Shown: piece after piece, positions 1 through 10,029 of the stretch
Numbering within the stretch: the stretch's first letter is position 1
How the letters are laid out: each line of letters opens with the position of its first letter
Origin: Synchiropus splendidus
Lineage: Eukaryota > Chordata > Actinopteri > Syngnathiformes > Callionymidae
NCBI RefSeq assembly: GCF_027744825.2
Contig: NC_071335.1
Coordinates: forward strand, 11,799,001-11,863,000
Direction: 5' to 3'
DNA: 64,000 nucleotides
Made by a program: the position numbers and the translations under genes
The notes under the pieces: model-generated
The model's database searches: none
Told to the model about the DNA's origin: nothing
The model's input: only the letters and a program-made list of their open reading frames with translations

Positions 1-149
1 AGGCGGCTAGAACATGCAGCATGTTCATGTCTTTTAGTTTAGTTGGATGAGTTGAGGTTCATGGTATGTTATTATCATATTCAGTATGTGTATTGCAGTC
101 ATCCGTAGTGAAAGTGAACACACTATTTATTTTAAAACAAACTGACCTG

Positions 150-300
150 GGAAGTTTTCACAGTTGCAGAGGCTGGAGTTCATCCCAGCTACACAGGGCG
201 ACAGGTGGGGGACACCCTGAACAGGAGGGACCTCTCCATGAAGACAGACTATCACACAGGCTACAATTGAGAGTCACCAAACTTCCTCTGCCAGTGTGAG
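150..300 (+). repeat. Decayed interspersed repeat fragment (fish SINE/LINE-tail type)
   Basis: The stretch reads like the common fish repeat carrying 'catcccagct', 'gacaccctgaacagg' and 'gagtcaccaa'. Related wording recurs in this window near 28440-28520 and, in the opposite sense, near 53278-53350, which supports a dispersed family. It has no intact ends or coding capacity. The family assignment is from memory of fish repeats, not from a library search. Confidence 0.5.
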
Positions 301-2500
301 GATGAAACCAGAGAGCACAAAGGAAAGCACTGACCAAACATGCAAACACCAAGCAGTCCCTGTTTGCTAACATGCCATGTGCACGTCAATTGGAAGCGCT
401 GCTCTTCTGCAAAAGTGCATTTTTTTCAGTTTTTAAAGGAACATTTTAGTCCTAATTTTTGATGAATCATCATCATTATGGTCTAGAGTTCCCAGTGCAC
501 AACAGGATGATAATACAATCATTTTGTTTTTAGTTTCATTGAGCTGTAGTTTCTGCAAGTGTGACTGAAACTATGCGCAAAATCGAACTCTATCGCTCAT
601 GACAATTGCAAGTAGTAGCTTTGGCACTGTCATTAACACTAACAATTTGGTTTAAAAATTGGAAAAAAAATGTTATAAAGTGAAAATGGCAAAGCAAAAA
701 TACAAACTAACACCTACCACACACATGCACTAGCCTGACCTACTGTGCCACTTAGTGCAATCCCATTATCCTTATCATTAAGACCGACTGACAAGTTGCT
801 CACGGAATCACAGGAGAAAAAAAATCACTCCTTCAAGGAATTTGGAGGCTGTAATTTGTATATGCTGCATGTGGTGAGAGCAGTCAGGGTTGACCAGAGT
901 CCACATTGGTCAGGAGGCCGTCAGGTTGCTGTCCAACAGGGAAACAGTGGAGCGTTCACACTCACGGAGGCTGCTGTTTGTTGAAGACTATAATTAGTGT
1001 GAACAATAAGAGCTACAGTTTCCCCTCCGTGGGTGTGTTTGAAGCCCGTCTCCCTGGAAATAAAAACAAGAGATTTCAGTGGCAAACCTTGAAAAACCGA
1101 TCGTAAACCTACTTCTGTGATCGATTGTTATTTATTTTTTTACGTGACTAGAACCTTTGCTTACACAATTTTATCGCAAACGGTTGTCTATATTTTTCTT
1201 TTCTTTGACCAGTCAAAGCGATTGTAATTGTTGATAAAACCCAGGAGCCTGTGTCACAAGTGACAATCCTGAGATCAGAACCTGTGTTTCTCTGTCATCA
1301 GGTGAAAATGACTTTAAATAAAAACAGGGTTTCAAACAGAAGGTTTGTTGCATTATTGGGCAATTTCATTTCCTAATGGCTGGCAGACCAGAAAGACTCA
1401 AATTTTATTGCAGAAACATTTGAGAAAATTAGAAGCAAATGTAGCATTATTTATTTTTATTTTATATATTTCAGAATTATCACATTATGATATATATATT
1501 ATTTAAAAACAAGGCGCATCTGAATATTGTCAACCTAAATCATAAATATTGGAACAGAACCATGAAAAAACAAGTAGGTATGAAAAAGCATTTCACAATA
1601 TATAACTTTTCTACCTCACTTATTTATTTTAATGGACAAGAAATACAGTTAAAATGTGCATTGACTGATATTAAAAACAATATAACAAAAAGAGGCACAT
1701 AATGAATTAAAGAGCTACAAAATAGCTAATGACTTATATTGAATATGTGAGTTAATGATGAAAAAACCCTCACAAGAGCCACATAAACACAAGCGCAAGG
1801 CCACACTGGCCCCAGGCTGCACTTTGAGTATTACATTTTAACTTTTCAACATGAGTGGGAACGTCTTACCTGGTGAGATGTTTGTGATTTCACATCCTCT
1901 GGTTGAGACTGATGATCAACCTCTAAAGGTCATTTCATATTTCGCAGGTCAGATTTTGGTGAGCTCAGCCTGATGGTGGATTTGCCACCTCAAGACCTTG
2001 TTCCTCCAGTGGGACATCAAGAAGTTTTGGCCAACAAGCATCCCTGACTTGTATGTTGAGGTCAGCGTGACGAGTCACAGCGACAAACACCATTACAGCG
2101 AATGAGTGCGACCGTGCTGGGTGTGAAGAATGTGCCGGCCTGTTTCTGACTCTAAAACAGGCCACTGAGGTTTGAGGTTCTGAACCAATCGTTAAAATGT
2201 ACAAGATTCTTGTTCCTTTAGTCTTAAACCGTCCAAACCCAACAGTTAGGCAGGACTTCACAAATATTTCATGGACACTACTCTATAGGGGTGAAGCAAA
2301 AAATACAACAATAAGAAATATACAATGACAAATACAGAAGAAAGAGGAACTAAAACAGGCATTTTCATAAACCTTGGATAGAAGAATATGAAAGAACACA
2401 AAATAATAATCCAAAACAGTAAAGAGGATGTTCAGGTTGTTTTAAAATCCAATGCTAAGAGGCGTGACTTCAACTTCAGCTGGATTTAAAGGGCTGAAGT
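301..2500. other. Gene-free AT-rich stretch
   Basis: I see no exon-like block with flanking splice sites, no recognisable protein similarity and no RNA gene. Open frames are short, overlap in several frames and have no recognisable content. It is probably the intergenic flank of the PDE6-gamma cluster. Confidence 0.5.
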
Positions 2501-2504
2501 TGCA

Positions 2505-2640
2505 CCATGTCGGGGGGGTCGTCGCCGAATCTAAACAGATGAAATCCTTGGATGGGAACATGCCTGGAATAACAATTATTGAAGAAGAGAGATCATCTCA
2601 CCTCATCTGGCCTGGTCCTGAGCTCGAGCGGCCAGTATGT
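2505..2640 (-). pseudogene. Relic of a PDE6 gamma subunit gene (exon/intron/exon fragment)
   Basis: Read on the plus strand, this block aligns with the middle of the two minus-strand PDE6-gamma copies. It holds the end of coding exon 2 ('tcgtcgccgaatctaaacag' against 'tcgtctccgaacctggacag'), then the small intron including 'tgcctggaataacaat', then the start of exon 1 ('tctggcctggtcctgagctc'). The intron is as recognisable as the exons, so this is a decayed genomic duplicate and not a retrocopy. Both flanking exon parts lose similarity quickly, and no complete frame remains. It is the fourth and most diverged member of the cluster. Confidence 0.75.
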
Positions 2641-2649
2641 AAACGTCTC

Positions 2650-4290
2650 ACATAGAATTAAAAGTTCTGCAAATTCTGCAAGGTTTTTCTATTTTGTTTT
2701 CTCCTTCAAGAGGTATATACAAACGTGTCTGAATTCAAACAATTTGATGGTTAATTTTTTCCACATCATGTAAATCCTAAATGGAGCATCCCTACTACCG
2801 GGGGGTATGTGACAATAAAAAAAATGTAAAGAAAAACAATTGAGACCGGTACGATCTACGTGAGCATTGTTGAGGCATGCACAGCTGAAGGCATCGTGCG
2901 GACATGGGCCCTGAGATAAATGTTTTCCCAAAGGAGATAAGAAGGTGCAGCTACTCCCAACATTCAGGAGACCTTACTAATACCCTTCGCACACAGCATG
3001 GCATTTCGCACCTCATGGATGGTGGTTGGTTAGAAGAGGTGAATGTGGTGGAACGTTTCTGTACCCAATAAATTGCATTGCTCAGTACGGGAATTGACTT
3101 TGTGTTGACAGTACATTCCTCCATCTGCCTGCTGCTGCTGCTACGATATTCTTCTGCTGTGTCTTTTCTATGCATTGTATCCTGCTGCTACTCTTTTATT
3201 TCTTGGGGATTAATACATTTGATTTGTCTGTCTGTCTGAAAATGTGGATGCTGCTGCATTTATCCATAATATCATATAAAATAGGCTATTGAATGTGATT
3301 ATCTTGAATTAATCTAAACCGGATGGTTTGATCCATCTTGGAGAATTTCATCTACTAATCTAAGTCCCATTTATGCGTGAATGTCTTCATTTTTTTAAAC
3401 TAACTTCTAACCAAGAAAAGGTGAAGAAGGGCTGTGGAACACTGGTCTATAAAGTGCTGGCATTTACTTTGCTAGTCCCATACTGTCTTGTTTGTGTACA
3501 GTGTGGCATTGTCATCCCTACTTCATTGTTCCATTGATGGTATTTGTTGTTAATACTTGCTCAATAAAGATATTCTGTGAGCAATATTTGGACAAGATTG
3601 TAATGACAGCTTTGGGATGTCGCAATGTCAATGCACTGCTCACAGCATCTGAGACAAGCATCCCATGGGTGACTTTGGATTGGTTTTAAAAAGTACTTAT
3701 AGAGGACTGGGCTCTTATGAAGCGGTGTTTGGGTCTGGCAAAAATGTTAATATTGTTGACAACTTTCCAACATCTTCACCATGTAATGTTAAACTCAAAA
3801 TGGACATTGTGTTTCCCAGCATTTGTGCAAAGCAACAGATATCAGAGAAGCGTTATTTTTGTGTTTTGTGTTTTGTGTTTGTGTTGAATTTCAAAGAGAC
3901 GTATGAGGAACAAGAGCACACAAAGTGAGCAGCTTAAAGGGGAAACTGAGGTGTACCTTAGGAGTTATGGCACAGCGTGTTCTGGAAGCTGCTGCTGAAT
4001 ATGGAGCACATGATGTAAGAGACACCCTGAGCTTCAAAATCCCATTAAGGGAGCGATAGTTAACGCTCGACTGCTGATCCCCTGACCCCGAGTTATTCAC
4101 ATGCCACTGTTAGGGATGAACAGTGTGCGTGCAGTTTCCCACAAGTTTTTATCATTTCTTCCGCTAGCCTTTCTTCCCGCCAACTGAGGTTTTAACACAT
4201 GACGCCCTGTTTCATCTGAGCCCCGAACACACAGATGAAGCAAACTGTCTACATTAAGTAATGAAGATAACAGGAGCACAAATAAATATT
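2650..4290. other. Intergenic stretch without a recognisable gene
   Basis: No coding exon or RNA gene is recognisable. Around 3986-4030 the phrase 'cacatgatgtaagaga' recurs at about 8722, downstream of the second PDE6-gamma copy. The duplicated unit may therefore originally have reached past the 3' ends of both genes. Confidence 0.4.
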
Positions 4291-4301
4291 TTGTATCAAA
4301 C

Positions 4302-4307
4302 TTTATT
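4302..4307 (-). terminator. Poly(A) signal AATAAA of PDE6-gamma copy 1
   Basis: The minus strand reads AATAAA inside 'aaaaataaagtttg', about 350 bp beyond the stop codon. The equivalent hexamer occurs at 8997-9002 behind copy 2 in matching sequence ('aaactttatttt' on the plus strand), so both copies keep a homologous 3' end. Confidence 0.65.
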
Positions 4308-4657
4308 TTTCTACGGTGAGAACAAAGAGGATAGGATAGGTGCATCACAGATTTGTACATACAATAGATACTACTTTAGACTCAGCAGCTTTTACTTGTT
4401 GATTCAACAATGGCCTTGTAGTGAAATGAGTTTTCTCAGGAGGCAGGAAGGTTGGGAGGATGAGGGAGAGAGGAAGAGGTGATGGTGGTTGGAGGAAAGG
4501 CAGGGGCAAATAAAGTGCAGAAAACCAGAGGGGCGTCCGGATGATTCCAGTCTGAACTCAACAATCTGCCGTCTCCCTACGAAGACTGTCAACTGGATCC
4601 ATAGAAGCACATGAGGTACGTCGGTGGCAAAGAGGGGTGAAGGCAGAGGGGCAGCTG

Positions 4658-4950
4658 CTAAACTATTCCGTATTTTGCCAGATCGCTGAGCTCCATGTCG
4701 CCGAAGGCCTCCCATGGGCAGACCACGGTGATGTCTGTGCCCAGACCCTCCATGCCGGGGATGTCGTCTCCGAACCTGGACAGATGAGAAGCTCAGATGA
4801 GAACGTGCCTGGAATAGGAACAATGAGAGAAGAGAGATGTGCTCACCCCTTCTGGCCTGGTTTGGGGGCCTTGCTCTTGAAGGTGCGCGTGGTCCTCTGC
4901 TTGAATTTGGGAGGAGCCTTCTTCTCTGCGGGTGTTGCGACGTCCGCCAT
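4658..4950 (-). CDS. PDE6 inhibitory gamma subunit, copy 1 (pde6g/pde6h family)
   Basis: This encodes the small inhibitor that caps the catalytic sites of rod or cone cGMP phosphodiesterase 6 and is displaced by transducin-GTP in photoreceptor outer segments. Coding exons are 4847-4950 and 4658-4775, with a 71-bp GT-AG intron. The product is 73 aa, against 83-87 in mammals, because the N-terminal leader is short. The sequence shows the polycationic centre ([20 protein letters not shown]), then [25 protein letters not shown] and the C-terminal LAKYGIV that blocks the active site. The mammalian TPRKG phosphorylation context is replaced by TPAEKK. A 5' UTR exon probably ends at 5081 (donor 'gtgagg'), with its acceptor at 4963-4965. 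I cannot tell the rod (pde6g) from the cone (pde6h) lineage from sequence alone. Confidence 0.93.
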
Positions 4951-5080
4951 TGCGTTGAGTGACTGAACAGGAAAACACAATATTTAACATAAAAAATAAA
5001 CTGAAGTAATGACATTTTTTTAAAATATCAATCAAAACAAATGTTTCTATTATCTAGTCAACACCAGCTCTTCTCCTCAC

Positions 5081-5224
5081 CGTGTGTCAAGTCTCAAGTT
5101 CTCAGTGCAGTTCTGATAGTCCCTTCAGAGGAACGGCAGCTTTTAAATATGCCGAGGTGTTTAATCCTCTTAGGTGTCGGCTGCTCTGCCCTGTCACTGG
5201 TAGCTTCTTCTGCTCAGCTAATCC
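5081..5224 (-). promoter_or_regulatory. Leader exon and putative photoreceptor promoter of PDE6-gamma copy 1
   Basis: A splice donor at 5076-5080 closes a presumed 5' UTR exon. About 60 bp further upstream on the gene's strand is a TATA-like 'atatttaaaa' (5141-5150). Beyond that lie two TAATCC motifs (5162-5167 and within 5218-5224, CTAATCC on the plus strand), the consensus of CRX/OTX photoreceptor factors. The arrangement suits a retina-restricted gene, but the assignment rests only on motifs. Confidence 0.45.
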
Positions 5225-5289
5225 ATAAATAGATGTACCCCAGGATATTAGCACAACTGCATATAGAAAGCCCTTTATTTGTAGATGAT

Positions 5290-5741
5290 GTCCTTATTGT
5301 AACCCTTTGGATTCCCATGCAGATAGTGGTACTTTAATGATCCGGATATTCCCAGTTTATGTGAAGTGAAAATTCTTCAGACATTTAAGTTCAACAGTGC
5401 AAACAGAAGAGAGAACACATTAATGTCTGGGGAAACGGGGAAATAGAATAGTGGTATAAAATGGAAAGGCTTAGCAGATCAGTCCATTACACACAGCAGC
5501 AGCAACCGAGGAGCTGCTGACCCTCTTGTTGAAGATGCCAAGCAGAGTGGCAGTCTGTTCTGCAGGCCGCTACAACCTCAGCTGAATCACAGTGCAGCTC
5601 CCAGTGGCAGAGTGCTGTGTTGATCTTCAGGTTTCTCATCTTCTCAGTGAGGACGGAGGGGACTATGGTGTTGAATGTTGAGCTGAAGTCTGCATATCTT
5701 CTGGATCCGAGAGGTAGGGAGGATGTTGACAGTGGCATCAT
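5290..5741 (-). mobile_element. Non-LTR retrotransposon fragment (reverse transcriptase remnant)
   Basis: The minus strand encodes ADFSSTFNTIVPSVLTEK, a degraded form of the reverse-transcriptase stretch '(V/I)DFSSAFNTI.P..L..KL' of Rex/CR1-like LINEs. It is followed by ALCHW where the family has 'C.W'. The frame then becomes Cys-rich nonsense. The plus strand at 5330-5350 ('actttaatgatccggatatt') resembles the LINE 3' tail wording. It is inactive. Confidence 0.7.
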
Positions 5742-6149
5742 CCGTTTGCCCTGTAAGCAAAGTGGAGTGGATTAAATGCCCAGGGCAGGGAGAAGGTCAT
5801 CCAATCCTTTAGAGCCACTGGGTTGGGATTTGTTCTCGCAACAGGAAATTGATGAACTTCTTCACGCAAGAAGGAACAATTTGCAAGGATTGGGATGGAT
5901 TAAACATGTCTGTCATCAGGAGAGCAGGCTCATTTGCATAGGATTTCAGGACTTATCCGCACATCCCATGCAAAAGTTCAGCTTTCATGCACTTCATCCT
6001 CCTCAGAACCTTCCTCACATCACACTAGGTGATGGACAGATGTTTTGATTTGCTGATGCCTTCACAGTTTACTGCTGTGTTGCCGCTCAGGTGAAGATAA
6101 AGAATAGAAGTTCATTTCAATTCCCGAACACCTCTCTGATCTCAACTTG

Positions 6150-6480
6150 ATCTAAGAGATTAAAAGAGATTAGGCGAGATTAGATTAACCTTCATTAGAC
6201 CCGCAGTGGGGAGCAGAGTGAAGAACAATTCTTATTACTACTATCCGGAGCCCAGCACATTCTCTCGGACCCCACACACCTGCAGCATAGACTGTTCTCC
6301 TGTCTGCCGTCTGGCAGAAGGTTCCGCAGTATCCAGTGCGCAACAAGCAGATTCAGAAACAGCTACGTCCCCCTGGCCATCAGACTGTTACATACCAAAT
6401 GGATGTAGCTACCTCCTATTGTGCGATAACCTTCCCAGCTGCTGCAATGTTACTGTTTTTGTTTGTTTGTACAGTTTACA
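6150..6480 (+). mobile_element. Non-LTR retrotransposon 3' fragment, Rex1/CR1-like
   Basis: In one plus-strand frame from about 6265 the translation contains FSCLPSGRRFRSIQC, then SRFRNSYVPLAIRLL. This is the conserved C-terminal block of fish Rex-type LINE ORF2 ('LPSGRR(Y/F)RSIRC...RNSF.P.A(V/I)RLLN'). The preceding 'gattagattaacctt' is also typical of the element's end region. It points opposite to the fragment at 5290-5741, so these are two insertions or a rearranged one. Confidence 0.75.
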
Positions 6481-6599
6481 TATAGGTCATTCTGTCATTC
6501 TTTTTTCTGTTTTGCGCTTTACATTACTTTACTTACTTGCACTTACTTTGCACTTGTAGTATTTGTTTTGAACTCATTAGTATTTTACTATTATTTGAT

Positions 6600-7730
6600 C
6601 CAGAAGCCAATTCGTTGCCAAGGTCTCACTGCTGTGTTTTCCTGGTGTTTAGATATGCAGAGTCCTTTTAAGTCACTTAAACAAAGCTTGTTAGATACAG
6701 TAAGAGCACACTTGCTGATCGCTAAAGGAATATGTGTGAATTGTGTGTCATTACACTTCTTTGTCCTTTACTTGAGACTTGGAAGGTTTGTGATGGTGCA
6801 GCTCTCAGTCATTACTCCTCATTCTTGCTTATTCTCCGTTGGTGATGCGCCAGTGGAACTGAAGGGCTGCATCTCCATGTGTTGGAACTCAGCTCTCAGC
6901 TTCATGAGGAAGAGAATGTGTGCTTCAGTTTGGGATCGGTTGGATCCCAAGATTCTTTTCCCGCCATAATCACAGACTCCCCTTCGAACTCTCAATGGTT
7001 TCTTCCAACACACTTCCAGGTCTGGGTCCGACACAGTTTTGTGCTTTACATCAGCATATTGCAGATGACTCGTGGTTCTCTGCTCGGCCACTGTGCAGAT
7101 CACAGTGTTCCACTCACAAGGCAGAATTAAAGAGCCACTCTTCACGTCAGTCATTCCGGATGTGGGGGGCAGTGTCATTTCTCATGCCACACCACTGTCC
7201 GTATTTGTCCTGTGACACCACCAAACTCTGGACTTGTCTGAGTCCTCTGGCCTGTTCTAGATGGCAGTGGAGAAGAGCTCTGATGGAGTCTGGTACCAGC
7301 GAGTTTCTGTGAAACAAAGGGTGTTGCATGACAAAATGCAGGGCTGCCGCAAACCTCGACAACGTTCCGGGGGTTTCGGATGTGGAGCTTGTTCTTCAGA
7401 GACTATTTGTTCATCTTAGCACCTCCCTTTGGCCTGCTCCTGATACGATGTCACTGTGGCTCCTTTCACAGAATCTCCGTGGGCCACTCTGGGTTGACAA
7501 GTTCAATAAAAAGAACATGTCATCATATAACCGTCCTGTGACTTGGAGAAAGCGGACCAAGATCTGAAGTGTTCTGACAGATTCAAACCCTGCTGATTCT
7601 TTGAGCTCTAAAGAAACCAACCATGGCATGGCGAACAGGGCAGAATCTTGTACACGGGGAATACAGTGTGAAAAATATACTTGGGGTGGACGGCTAGGCC
7701 CTGGAGTTGTGAGTCAAAAGGGTCGTAATG
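6600..7730. other. Unassigned stretch with open frames
   Basis: Several overlapping open frames of 70-120 codons exist on both strands (for example minus 6819-7178). I recognise no domain, and no exon-intron structure links them. It lies between mobile-element fragments and may be an old, unrecognisable insertion. Confidence 0.3.
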
Positions 7731-7734
7731 ACAC

Positions 7735-7890
7735 TCTATCCAGTGATTCTTAACCATAGGGCCGGGGCCCGAGGGGGCTGCGAGCGCCCCCTAGTTACCA
7801 ACTATGGAGAAGTTCTTGAAAAGAAAATATGATAAAGAAAGTGATGGCACCTCCAACAGTAAATTCTGTACGTGAAAGCACCTGTTGGAG
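7735..7890 (+). mobile_element. hAT-like transposon 5' fragment
   Basis: The block opens with 'cagtgattcttaaccatagg', close to the terminal repeat of hAT/Charlie-like elements (CAGTGGTTCT.AACC). It is followed by GC-rich 'gggccggggcccgagggg' and then a short frame beginning MEKFLKRKYDK, the style in which many hAT transposases start. The frame stops after about 23 codons and no matching right end was found. It is a remnant. Confidence 0.45.
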
Positions 7891-8159
7891 CAGTTTTTAA
7901 AATTATTTTCATTTACTCTTTACTTATCTCCTTCAGTGTTATTATTATTATATTTATTTTATTCAGAATTGTATTCGTGATGCACAGTTTTCTTAACAGT
8001 TTGCATCAGGTGTATTTTTTTTCTCCTTTTTTCTTTAGTAGATTTGAACATGACTCGCACCTGGTTCTGCTGCTGGTTGGGACTTTTTGATGACAAATAT
8101 CTTTGTGCTGATCACATGGTTTCATGTCATTTCACAACACTTTGGTTTGTTTACATGTA

Positions 8160-8440
8160 TGGTTCTTCTCCTTCTTTCGGCTTCTCCCTTCAGGATCATC
8201 ATCCTCCATCTCACCCTGTGCTCAGCTTCCTCTTCTGTCAAACCTTAAATCCCCCACCTTCTTTATCTCTGCATCCTGTAACTTCACCTGTCCACTTGGC
8301 TCCCACTCATTCGCACACATGTATTCTGTCTTACTGCGGCTAACCTTCCTCTCCTTTCTAAGGCAAACCTGCACCTCTCTATCTGATCTTCCACCTGCTC
8401 TCACCACAGATGACAATGTCATCTGCAAACATCATCATCT
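8160..8440 (-). mobile_element. Non-LTR retrotransposon reverse-transcriptase fragment (FADD box)
   Basis: The minus strand reads MFADDIVI at 8409-8432, the catalytic YADD/FADD box of a LINE reverse transcriptase. In a shifted frame follows KVSRSKTEYMCANEWE at about 8300-8345, a hallmark of the abundant fish RTE/L2-like family. The frame shift and early truncation show decay. The plus-strand phrase 'ctccatctcaccctgt' also occurs at 52768-52783, which marks a second copy of the family. Confidence 0.82.
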
Positions 8441-8996
8441 CACGTGTATGGTTATTGAACACGAATTAAATCAGTAATTCTGAAGTTAGAAATCATTAAC
8501 CACAGTAATGAATCAGTTCTAGTCCTTGAGAGGGTCCTGATGTAGGTGGACCTTCGTTGGAAGCTTTTGGACTTGAGCAAAAGAACCATAGTCGGAGGTT
8601 CAACACGATGGAAGTTGATTCCACGACCTTTCAGGTGACTGGTAACTGCCCAGAGCTAAATCAGTCCTAAGACAAATCTCAGCGACTCGTGTGTTCTGGA
8701 ATCTGCAGGTGAAAGTGGGTCACATGATGTAAGAGAAAATCTCATTTAGTAAGTGAAACATAGTCCGATTAGCAGCTTACCTAATGATCTCTTCACCGCT
8801 GGTCACAAACACGATCCCAGTCGGGAACAGAAAATAGAGCTCGTCCTACATTTTGACACGGAGCTGTTTTTATCAACTTTTTTTCATCAATGATGATTTC
8901 AATATGGCAGTTATATCTCCCAAATCATGATGCAGCCCAGTGAAATGAGTAAGGAAAAAATAAAGAGAGACTTTTTTTTCTTTTTTTAAACAAACT

Positions 8997-9002
8997 TTAT
9001 TT
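8997..9002 (-). terminator. Poly(A) signal AATAAA of PDE6-gamma copy 2
   Basis: AATAAA on the minus strand, about 430 bp past the stop of copy 2, sits in the same local context as the signal of copy 1. The intervening 3' UTR has diverged by indels in its distal half. Confidence 0.6.
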
Positions 9003-9432
9003 TTTTGTGGAATTGTGTTCTATGGTGAGAACAGGGAGGATGGGGTTACTGACGTGCGTCACAGATTTGTACGTAAAAACAGATTTGTTACTTCACACAA
9101 AGTAGTCTCTGTGGACGACATTCCAACATCAGAAGAGCTGAACTAGCAATAAAATAAATCCTGCTCCACTTGTTGATTCAACAGTGGCGTGGAAGTGAAA
9201 CGAGTTTTCTCAGGAGGCAGGAAGGTTGGGAGGATGAGGGAGAGAGGAAGAGGTGATGGGTTGTTGGAGGAAAGGCAGGGGCAAATAAAGTGCAGAAAAC
9301 CAGAGGGGCGTCCGGATGATTCCAGTCTGAACTCAACAATCTGCCGTCTCCCTACGAGGACTGTCACCTGGATCCATAGAAGCACATGAGGTACGTCGGT
9401 GGCAAAGAGGGGTGAAGGCAGAGGGGCAGCTG

Positions 9433-9725
9433 CTAAACTATTCCGTATTTGGCCAGATCACTGAGCTCCATGTCGCCGAAGGCCTCCCATGGGCAGACCA
9501 CGGTGATGTCTGTGCCCAGACCCTCCATGCCGGGGATGTCGTCTCCGAACCTGGACAGATGAGAAGCTCAGATGAGAACGTGCCTGGAATAGGAACAATG
9601 AGAGAAGAGAGATGTGCTCACCCCTTCTGGCCTGGTTTGGGGGCCTTGCTCTTGAAGGTGCGCGTGGTCCTCTGCTTGAATTTGGGAGGAGCCTTCTTCT
9701 CTGCGGGTGTTGCGACGTCTGCCAT
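9433..9725 (-). CDS. PDE6 inhibitory gamma subunit, copy 2 (pde6g/pde6h family)
   Basis: Coding exons are 9622-9725 and 9433-9550, with a 71-bp GT-AG intron. The 73-aa product is identical to that of copy 1. Only three differences fall in the coding sequence (Ala, Ser and Ala codons) and all are silent, and the intron appears identical. The near-identity extends through about 240 bp of proximal 3' UTR. It ends just upstream of the start codon, where copy 2 lacks the ten bases 'gttgagtgac' present in copy 1. Role and motifs are as for copy 1: polycationic centre, [25 protein letters not shown] leader exon with donor at 9844-9848 and an upstream TATA-like box suggest it is an independent, intact gene. 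Confidence 0.93.
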
Positions 9726-9848
9726 TGCTGAACAGGAAAAAATATATAAATATATATACAACTATTATTCACTGAAGCAACATGTGACATACTTAGGTAG
9801 CACCATTTATGTCTAAGTGAGAACTGACTCTACTTCTAACCATCTCAC

Positions 9849-9972
9849 CGTGTGTCAGTGATGCTGTGTAGCTTCTCAGTTCAGTGGCTCTTCCTTCTGG
9901 TTGTCGCTCCCGAGGATGGCCGGCTTTTAAAGTCCTCCTGCAGATTAAGCTTCTCATGTGTGTGGCTAATCT
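9849..9972 (-). promoter_or_regulatory. Leader exon and putative promoter of PDE6-gamma copy 2
   Basis: The donor 'gtgag' lies at 9844-9848 on the minus strand. The TATA-like 'ctttaaaag' lies at 9924-9932, and TAATCT-type CRX-like cores occur near 9943-9950 and 9966-9972. The leader shares 'ctcaccgtgtgtca' with copy 1 but is otherwise diverged, unlike the near-identical coding block. Confidence 0.4.
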
Positions 9973-10029
9973 GCCTGGTCTCTTTTGGGACAAGCTCTGC
10001 CACAAATAGATGCCACTAAAAATAAAACG

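Noticed and set aside
6819..7178. 119-codon minus-strand frame and neighbours
   Set aside because: No domain recognised and no supporting splice structure. Likely old repeat or chance.
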